Shown in pieces: positions 1 to 5,444 of a DNA stretch of 5,444 nucleotides (position 1 is the first letter of the stretch; the number at the start of each line of letters is the position of its first letter). Under the pieces are notes generated by a model. That model was not told the DNA's origin and made no database searches. It saw only the letters and a program-made list of their open reading frames with translations. Origin of the DNA: JALRLA01 sp046047755 (lineage in GTDB: Bacteria; Bacteroidota; Bacteroidia; NS11-12g; UBA955); NCBI GenBank assembly GCA_046047755.1, contig JBJOHK010000070.1:1-5444 (forward strand), in the 5' to 3' direction. The translations under genes were made by a program, and so were the position numbers.

Positions 1-222
1 CAAGCCCAGTTTATTCCAAGCGACCAAGGTCTGATATTTCACATCAAAGCCGATCGCTTTTTGAGAAACATGGTACGAGCCATCGTCGGCACCCTGATAG
101 AAGTGGGCCAAGGAAAAATCGAGGCTGACAGCATGCCGATCATTCTAGCCGCCTCTCAGCGAGGCGAAGCGGGAAACAGCGTTCCCGCGAATGGCCTTGC
201 CCTCACTCACTTGATCTATTAA
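1..222 (+). CDS. truA: tRNA pseudouridine synthase A, C-terminal part (5' end outside window)
   Basis: TruA converts uridines at positions 38-40 of the tRNA anticodon stem-loop to pseudouridine in the cytoplasm. Only the last 73 residues are visible, in frame 1 and ending at TAA 220-222; the family is usually about 240-270 residues long. Visible residues 18-40 read DRFLRNMVRAIVGTLIEVGQ followed by GKI, which is the characteristic TruA core containing the RNMVR motif. Near the end, R54 with A57-G58 and then the PANGLAL stretch and a final Tyr match the conserved family C-terminus. The catalytic Asp lies in the missing N-terminal half, so activity cannot be judged from here. The gene converges on the large minus-strand gene, with only 42 bp between the two stop codons. 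I see no frameshift in the visible part. The identification rests on recognising family motifs and is strong. Confidence 0.93.
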   Translation, partial: QAQFIPSDQGLIFHIKADRFLRNMVRAIVGTLIEVGQGKIEADSMPIILAASQRGEAGNSVPANGLALTHLIY

Positions 223-264
223 AGGCCCCCAAACTTAAGCCCCCAGCGCCTACCCAACCCTCTT
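223..264 (-). other. Convergent intergenic gap with G-run cluster on the minus strand
   Basis: This 42-bp gap separates the truA stop from the stop of the large gene. The plus strand has C-runs at 226-230, 240-244, 253-255 and 258-260, so the minus strand, including the 3' end of any transcript of the large gene, has runs of 3, 3, 5 and 5 G in that order. The spacers are 2, 8 and 9 bases. That fits a relaxed G-quadruplex pattern but not the strict one with loops of 7 or fewer. The run cluster begins four bases after the large gene's stop codon. A short T-run at 263-266 follows the C-runs on the plus strand, but no convincing stem precedes it, so I do not call a classic terminator for truA. 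Quadruplex formation is an inference. Confidence 0.4.
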
Positions 265-3200
265 TTAATCGCCAATGCGGCGCAAGAATCGCTCAACGTT
301 GCGCTCGGTGGTCGGACGGATGTAGAAGTTGTCAGCCTTGATTTTGTCAGCTGTTTCAGCCAACAACATCTTCATGTCTGCGTTGTTGCAATACACATAA
401 GCAATGGTTTTGGTGAGGTTCACATAGAAGAACTCTCCCGAACCCAGATCCATGTACAGATGCAAGTTTTCGCCACTGCGTTTGTGCTCCAACATCATGG
501 TCATATTGATGCGTTTGCCCACAGACTGACCACCCATAGCGGCCAAGGTCACATCATCGCTGCACCACATGCCGCGCATGCGAGAATCCCATCTGAAATC
601 GGCATCACTGATCACAAAAGTGTATTCCAACTCATCTTTACAGACCAAGGTGCCGTCAAAATCCAATCGTTCAATGGCGGCTTTTACCGATTTTGGATTT
701 TCCATCATTTCCATCAGGTCAGCCTTGAACGCAGGGTTATTCATATTGGCCCCTTTCAGAGAATTCGTCTCCATGAGCTTCAACAACCCGGCCATGTAAT
801 CCTTGTGCATAGGGAAGTTGAGCATCAAACTCATATTGAAGCTGAAACTCGAATCGCCGGCTTTCAAATCAGCCACGCCCGCATTGACCATCTGGACATT
901 TTCAGTCTCCAAACCAAACTCAAGAGGCCCCTCAGCATGGATGCTGTGGTTGGATTCATTGAACTGAATGAAAGAGCCTTTAGCCGCGCCCATTCTCAAA
1001 CGAGCCGAATCTCCAATCATGAAACTAGTGGTAGCATCGTCCCAGTACAGAATACCCGTATCGCTGGTAATGGCTGGATCGCTATAACGGCGCTTCCAAG
1101 AGAACATCAAGGGGTACACATGACTCGAATCACTGGCCAAAAACAAGCCAACATATTGCTTTTTATTGAGTTTATCACGGGGGTCATACAGGGGAATGAC
1201 CACATCTTTTGGATTCACACGACCGTTGAACTTCAACCATTCGCTGGGGAATACATTCTCAAAGGTGTGCATGGGCTTAACATAACCCGTGAAGCGAATC
1301 AAGGGCTCTACTGAAATCACTTGCGCAAAGCCTTTGTACCCAATTTTGGTATCGAGGGTAAAGCCCCTGTCGTCTTGAATATAGCCTACCGCTTCTACCT
1401 GCTTGTCTCGGTTAACGATGACAGAATCCAAGAAGAATTCCTGCTTATCCCCTTTTTTATTGACATATTCATAGAAGGCCTTGCCGCGAATCTTATACCG
1501 GCCGTAAATCTTCAAATGCGCTTTATAGATGTTGTGCACCTTGCTTTGTCGAGTGGCCAAAATTCGAGCGCTGTCTACCTCGTCAATATCAGCCTTAGCC
1601 CGCACAGTCAGCTTCCCATCGGCCAAAAACAAGCGAGAATCAGCAATGTCAATGTGCGGAATGGTCTCAATTTTCAAGGTATAATCGGTAAGGCTGTAGG
1701 TTGCCTTTTTGGATTCAAAACGAAGGCTGTCCTGAGTGGGATTGGTGGAAACAAACTCAGGTCCAGGCTCCAGTTGACCCGTCTCTATGTTCGGGCGAAC
1801 GCCTTTGAACGTGGGCCCCAAACGGGCATCAATTGTTTTCTTGTTCATGTCCCATACGTAATCACTGAGATTGGTCTTGAACATGTTATACGTGAAATCA
1901 GTATAGGCGTTGGGCAAGTTCGAGCTGAAGGTACCCATGCGGGTACTGAAATCCATCGTGCCCTTGATGTTACTGGTATTGAATACAATCTGGCTAGAAT
2001 CGGCTGCATAAATAGCCAAAGAGGCTTCGGCCGCCGTGCTCTTCATAGGGCCGAATACCATTTCTTTAGAAGCGAAGGTGGCGGCATCCCATTGCAACAA
2101 ACCGTTGCCTTTCACATTGACCGGGCTTTGGGTCAGCGTTCCCTTGAAATCATGACCCACTGAGAAGACCTTATGAGGAATGCTTTGGCTGGTCACTGCA
2201 TATTGATCTTCGTAGGGCTTCCACTTCATGGCCGAACGCAAAGCCTGTATCTCTGGGTATTTACCGCTCTGGGCCAAGTCGTAGGTATTCAATTCCCCGC
2301 TGGCCTCATCCAGTAGGAACAGGGTCCGATCAAAGGTGCTGCGGCTGGTTTGGTAATCGATGTGTCCGGCATCCCCGAAGAAGCCCACTTGCGATAGATT
2401 CATGGTGAATTCGCCCTTGCCTTTGCCGCGGTACAAGGGGTAGCCCCCTGTGGGAGTGCGGGTCACAAAACCCAATGAGTAATCAGGCTGAATGGTTACA
2501 TAATGGCGAAAATCAGGAACAATCCCCCCGCTGTAGAACATACCATCAAAACGCAAACCGTCAATGGTAAAATTGTCCAAACTGTCAATCGTGAAAGGAT
2601 CTACGGTAAACTTAAACTGATCAGCCAAGTAGGCCCCGTTGTGGTTGTAAGGCTGATTGTACAGAATGTCTCCCCCCTTTTTAGAAACGAAAATGGGATA
2701 TTCTGGATAATCGACCAGACCTGATTTATTGGTAGGTTTATCGATGTACAGGGTACCGTAAATGTTACTCAATACCGAGCGAATGGGTACCAAACGCTTG
2801 GTTTCCTTGTCGGGGAAATACATGCGCATGGAGTCAATATTGGGCAGGTCTACTTCGAATCGATCATAATTGAAGGCGAATCCCTTACCGTAAAAGTCAA
2901 ATCGACCCGCTCTTACCATTCCGCCAAAACGCATGGTTCGATTCTTTTCCAAAACCACCTGCTGTTCAGTGGGCAGAACAACGACATTCTGTGAGTCAGA
3001 AAAGTAAAACTTTTGAACCCCCTCAATGTTCATCTCATAACTGAGAAGATTGAGGGTAGCATTTGGGCGACCGGCAATGACACTCGAAAGGCGAATTACA
3101 TCGTAATCGCGCAATTTTTGGTGTGATTGCACCCATTTGAACAAGCGCATTTCAATGGTTGCACTATCCACTTCAGGGTGGTAAGTTATGAAACCCTTGT

Positions 3201-4692
3201 CGTGCAAATCAATGAAAGGAGACTCCAAGTGTTTGGCTTCGGTGCCTAAAAAAGCCGCGTAATCGTCGAGCGCGAAATCCAAACTCTTGCTCTTGCGATT
3301 GAACTTCAGGTAGAAGGCGTAAATATCCTGCAGCGGATTGGTACGCAATGCACCCTGCTGACGCAGGTACAGTATATCCTTGAAAAAATCATTGCTCTCA
3401 AAGCGCGCTTCTCTGTCGTTATTTACGTTGTCAAAATCCACAAAAGGACCGTCAACTTTCCATCTGACCTGCTGCACATCAATGGACATGTTGTGCATGT
3501 CATCGGCGAAGGGAACTCGCTGCAATCCTTGCTCGCCGCGGTTGATGGTGAGTTGATTTTCGGAAAACAGGAAATTCACCCCTACGTTAGGGTGAAAAAT
3601 CGTCTTGCCGCTATCCAAGTGAAGGGTAAATTCACAGTTGTTGGAACCCGCAATTCCGTCTTGAATTTTGAAGGAACTAGCCTTCAAGGTGACCACATCT
3701 TTGTTCTTGAATTGAACTTTGATAATCGTAGGTTTTCCATCGGTAGTTGCCGTATTGATCGCCTTGCCTTGAATGGAAAAACCGCCGACAAATGTGGAAT
3801 TCTCGCCTACAATCCCCTTGATCGACAAATCATTTTGAAAAGATGTAAACTTCGGATAACCTTCTGATTGAACACGCAGAGAATCAGTGGCGGCCGAAAG
3901 TTTATCAATGAATGAACCCTGAATGGGACTTGCAAAGAAGCGCCCATAGGTGAGGCTGACGGTATCAATTCGGTAGGAGGCAATTTCAAAATCGATTTGA
4001 TGGCGCCCAAAATCAACCCAAGCTTGTTCGTTCTTCAATACGCGGCTAAAATCGGCTTGCCCCTTTGTGCCACGCCATACCTTATCGCCAGGATAATAAG
4101 CCCCTGTGGCCCCTTTGACCACCATGCGATCTATGGGACCTTGGCAGATGAGGTCAACATTATTGAACCCAATGGCAATCGCCCCATTGCGGTACAAAAT
4201 ATCAAAATCAGCCGTATCGGCTTTCCAAGTTTTGGTACTCGAACGGTACAATACATTATTGGCAAACAAATCTTGAGACGTTTTCAGGAAGGCCAAATAT
4301 TCCGTATTGCTGGAACCCAACAGGCTACCCGTTACTTGCTGCCATTGCTGGAGGTTTTTATCGGGTAATTGATGCTCAAAGAATGCCGCCAAAGAACCTA
4401 AAAAATACTGAAAATGCGGCTGTACAGACATTTCTTCGGCCAGCATTTGGTTCGAAATGTCAATGATAAACTTTTGCTGAGTAGGGGTAAATTTTCCCAT
4501 CTCCCAACTCTCTTTGAAAACCCCAAAATCCTTATTCAAGGAGCGGTCTTCTGCTCGAGAAATGAAGGTCTCGAACTCGGCGATGAAAACGAGCGGGTCG
4601 CTAGAAAAACTGCGAACCTGTTGGGCATTCAACAAACTTGTTGTCACCAACAAGAACAGAAGTAAAAAGGATCTTAGCGAGTTCTTCAGCAT
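265..4692 (-). CDS. Very large exported beta-rich protein of unknown function (1475 aa)
   Basis: I do not recognise a named family with certainty. The general sequence style resembles large conserved uncharacterised secreted proteins that I associate with Bacteroidota (recollection, not a search). The start is well fixed: ATG at 4690-4692 opens directly into a signal peptide, and an in-frame TAG lies at 4705-4707, five codons upstream. Residues 1-23 are the signal peptide, with no lipobox Cys. Residues about 30-150 look mostly helical. From about 156 to 1285 the pattern is alternating short beta strands rich in Gly, Asp, Phe and Tyr. Residues about 1295-1345 are helical, followed by more strand-like sequence and a basic tail ending RFLRRIGD. 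No second membrane segment, catalytic motif, nucleotide-binding loop or type IX secretion C-terminal domain is evident. There are five Cys (183, 353, 1351, 1377, 1435), and Met is strongly enriched from 1287 to 1442. A periplasmic or outer-membrane-facing structural role is plausible, perhaps a long beta scaffold like the LptA/OstA or AsmA-like proteins, but this is inference only. It lies 42 bp downstream of tpiA and may be co-transcribed with it. Confidence 0.95.
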   Translation of the reverse strand: MLKNSLRSFLLLFLLVTTSLLNAQQVRSFSSDPLVFIAEFETFISRAEDRSLNKDFGVFKESWEMGKFTPTQQKFIIDISNQMLAEEMSVQPHFQYFLGSLAAFFEHQLPDKNLQQWQQVTGSLLGSSNTEYLAFLKTSQDLFANNVLYRSSTKTWKADTADFDILYRNGAIAIGFNNVDLICQGPIDRMVVKGATGAYYPGDKVWRGTKGQADFSRVLKNEQAWVDFGRHQIDFEIASYRIDTVSLTYGRFFASPIQGSFIDKLSAATDSLRVQSEGYPKFTSFQNDLSIKGIVGENSTFVGGFSIQGKAINTATTDGKPTIIKVQFKNKDVVTLKASSFKIQDGIAGSNNCEFTLHLDSGKTIFHPNVGVNFLFSENQLTINRGEQGLQRVPFADDMHNMSIDVQQVRWKVDGPFVDFDNVNNDREARFESNDFFKDILYLRQQGALRTNPLQDIYAFYLKFNRKSKSLDFALDDYAAFLGTEAKHLESPFIDLHDKGFITYHPEVDSATIEMRLFKWVQSHQKLRDYDVIRLSSVIAGRPNATLNLLSYEMNIEGVQKFYFSDSQNVVVLPTEQQVVLEKNRTMRFGGMVRAGRFDFYGKGFAFNYDRFEVDLPNIDSMRMYFPDKETKRLVPIRSVLSNIYGTLYIDKPTNKSGLVDYPEYPIFVSKKGGDILYNQPYNHNGAYLADQFKFTVDPFTIDSLDNFTIDGLRFDGMFYSGGIVPDFRHYVTIQPDYSLGFVTRTPTGGYPLYRGKGKGEFTMNLSQVGFFGDAGHIDYQTSRSTFDRTLFLLDEASGELNTYDLAQSGKYPEIQALRSAMKWKPYEDQYAVTSQSIPHKVFSVGHDFKGTLTQSPVNVKGNGLLQWDAATFASKEMVFGPMKSTAAEASLAIYAADSSQIVFNTSNIKGTMDFSTRMGTFSSNLPNAYTDFTYNMFKTNLSDYVWDMNKKTIDARLGPTFKGVRPNIETGQLEPGPEFVSTNPTQDSLRFESKKATYSLTDYTLKIETIPHIDIADSRLFLADGKLTVRAKADIDEVDSARILATRQSKVHNIYKAHLKIYGRYKIRGKAFYEYVNKKGDKQEFFLDSVIVNRDKQVEAVGYIQDDRGFTLDTKIGYKGFAQVISVEPLIRFTGYVKPMHTFENVFPSEWLKFNGRVNPKDVVIPLYDPRDKLNKKQYVGLFLASDSSHVYPLMFSWKRRYSDPAITSDTGILYWDDATTSFMIGDSARLRMGAAKGSFIQFNESNHSIHAEGPLEFGLETENVQMVNAGVADLKAGDSSFSFNMSLMLNFPMHKDYMAGLLKLMETNSLKGANMNNPAFKADLMEMMENPKSVKAAIERLDFDGTLVCKDELEYTFVISDADFRWDSRMRGMWCSDDVTLAAMGGQSVGKRINMTMMLEHKRSGENLHLYMDLGSGEFFYVNLTKTIAYVYCNNADMKMLLAETADKIKADNFYIRPTTERNVERFLRRIGD
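4624..4692 (-). other. Sec signal peptide of the large protein
   Basis: Residues 1-23 show a basic n-region (K3, R7), a hydrophobic core from about residue 9 to 21 rich in Leu and Val, and a small-residue end LNA followed by Gln-Gln. Cleavage is most likely after A23, leaving an N-terminal Gln. There is no Cys near the site, so signal peptidase I is expected and not lipoprotein processing. This places the mature protein in the periplasm or beyond. Confidence 0.85.
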
Positions 4693-4714
4693 AATTAGCG
4701 CAGCCTAGTCAAAT

Positions 4715-4734
4715 AACGAGCCAAACGGCTCATT
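4715..4734 (-). terminator. Hairpin directly after tpiA stop (weak terminator or processing site)
   Basis: In the minus-strand RNA, AAUGAGCC pairs with GGCUCGUU around a GUUU loop, giving 8 bp including one U-G wobble. The arms are at 4727-4734 and 4715-4722. On the plus strand the wobble becomes a C/A mismatch, so the fold is better in the tpiA-direction transcript. The stem begins on the base after the tpiA TAG. The tract that follows (UUAUUUG when read from the end of the stem) is only moderately U-rich, so termination may be partial. Only 22 bases separate the hairpin from the ATG of the large gene, which is too short for a full promoter in between. Confidence 0.5.
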
Positions 4735-5444
4735 CTATCGAAGAGCCTTAGCGATATCGATAAAATCTCGGGCCTTCAAACTGGCTCCACCGATTAACCC
4801 GCCGTCAATATTGGCACACAGGAAAAGCTCATTGGCATTGTCGGGCTTTACACTTCCTCCGTACAATATGCTGGTATCAGCCGCGATTTCCTCTGAATAC
4901 TGATTGGCCACCAATCGGCGTATGTAAGCGTGAATTTCTTCGGCTTGACTGGGAGATGCATTCAAGCCCGTACCGATGGCCCAAACGGGCTCATAGGCAA
5001 TGACAACCTGAGCAAATTCTTTGCGATCCAAACCAAAAAGGCCCTCACTAATTTGCTCTTCAATAACTTTGAAATAGGACTTGTCTTCACGCTGCGACAA
5101 GGTCTCGCCTACACAATACACGACTGTTAGACCATGGCGAATGGCTGACTTTATCTTTTGAGCACAAGAAGTATTGGTTTCACCGAAATACTGTCGACGC
5201 TCGCTATGCCCTACCAAGACATATTCGACCCCAACCTTGCGCAACATAGAGGCACTCAGCTCTCCGGTGTAGGCTCCGCTTTCTTCCCAATGGCAATTTT
5301 GGGCGCCCAATCCAATGCCGGTTCCTTCCAACAAACGATTGGCCGATGGCAAAGCCAAAAAGGTGGGGAATAGAATGACTTTGCTTTGACCACGGTGTTC
5401 GTCGCGAACCATTCCGCGTATTTCAGTGATGAGCGCCTGACTCT
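4735..5444 (-). CDS. tpiA: Triosephosphate isomerase, N-terminus outside window
   Basis: This enzyme interconverts dihydroxyacetone phosphate and glyceraldehyde 3-phosphate in glycolysis and gluconeogenesis; it is cytoplasmic and a dimeric TIM barrel. The reading frame stays open to the window edge; 236 residues are visible of a usual 250 or so. Numbering from the internal Met at 5410-5412: the AQNCHWEESGAYTGE segment is at 37-51, the catalytic His is H69 in VGHSERR (codon 5206-5208), and the catalytic Glu is E141 in AYEPVWAIGTG (codon 4990-4992), followed by the flexible loop 6. The phosphate-binding YGGSV is at 184-188 and GGLIGGASL at 204-212. The Met at 5412 is not the true start: in-frame sequence continues upstream (SQALITEIRG), and the family's AGNWKMN segment with the catalytic Lys must lie just beyond the window. 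The stop is TAG at 4735-4737. All visible active-site residues are intact, so the enzyme should be functional. Confidence 0.97.
   Translation of the reverse strand, partial: SQALITEIRGMVRDEHRGQSKVILFPTFLALPSANRLLEGTGIGLGAQNCHWEESGAYTGELSASMLRKVGVEYVLVGHSERRQYFGETNTSCAQKIKSAIRHGLTVVYCVGETLSQREDKSYFKVIEEQISEGLFGLDRKEFAQVVIAYEPVWAIGTGLNASPSQAEEIHAYIRRLVANQYSEEIAADTSILYGGSVKPDNANELFLCANIDGGLIGGASLKARDFIDIAKALR

Noticed and set aside
169..188. A perfect inverted repeat GCGGGAA with a 6-base loop near the end of truA, considered as a terminator.
   Set aside because: It lies within the truA coding region, 32 bases before the stop codon, with no T-run after it. The sequence encodes conserved TruA residues, so the symmetry is probably incidental.
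460..2163. Two long consecutive plus-strand open frames (284 and 280 codons) antisense to the giant gene.
   Set aside because: They lie in the frame aligned codon-on-codon with the minus-strand gene, where stops appear only opposite TTA, CTA or TCA codons. Low use of those codons opens this frame by itself. The translations are rich in His, Arg and Ile, with no recognisable domain.
3493..4368. Plus-strand open frames of about 124 and 123 codons inside the 5' half of the giant gene.
   Set aside because: They are shadows of the minus-strand gene, with no domain signature and no independent start signal. The minus-strand reading has a signal peptide and continuous protein-like composition.
4696..4717. 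A Bacteroidota-type promoter (TAnnTTTG) before the giant gene, suggested by the TTATTTG in the leader.
   Set aside because: The spacing between TA and TTTG does not fit, and the element would overlap the hairpin and leave a leader of about ten bases. No matching -33 TTTG was found.
5410..5412. The ATG here as the start of tpiA.
   Set aside because: The frame remains open upstream to the window edge with TPI-like sequence. Starting here would remove the N-terminal strand with the catalytic Lys that every functional TPI needs.

Overview
The window looks like ordinary chromosomal DNA from a member of the Bacteroidota, probably a flavobacterium-like or cryomorph-like lineage. The evidence is moderate GC content, weak or absent Shine-Dalgarno signals, and a very large secreted beta-rich protein of a kind I associate with this phylum. 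The lineage call is inferred from style and not from a marker gene search.

Layout: (1) positions 1-222, plus strand, hold the last 73 codons of truA (tRNA pseudouridine synthase A). (2) A 42-bp convergent gap at 223-264 carries four G-runs on the minus strand. (3) Positions 265-4692, minus strand, hold one intact 1475-residue gene for an exported protein of unknown function, which fills over 80% of the window. (4) A 42-bp gap at 4693-4734 contains a hairpin that starts on the base after the tpiA stop. (5) Positions 4735-5444, minus strand, hold tpiA (triosephosphate isomerase), complete at its C-terminus but cut by the window edge before the N-terminal Asn/Lys active-site motif.

truA and tpiA are housekeeping genes with no functional link to each other. 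tpiA lies directly upstream of the large gene on the same strand, so the two could share a transcript, with the hairpin as a partial terminator or processing site. No mobile element, CRISPR array, tRNA, rRNA or phage gene is visible. The least explained item is the large protein: an N-terminal helical part, a long series of beta-rich stretches with at least one likely divergent internal repeat, and a strikingly methionine-rich C-terminal region.
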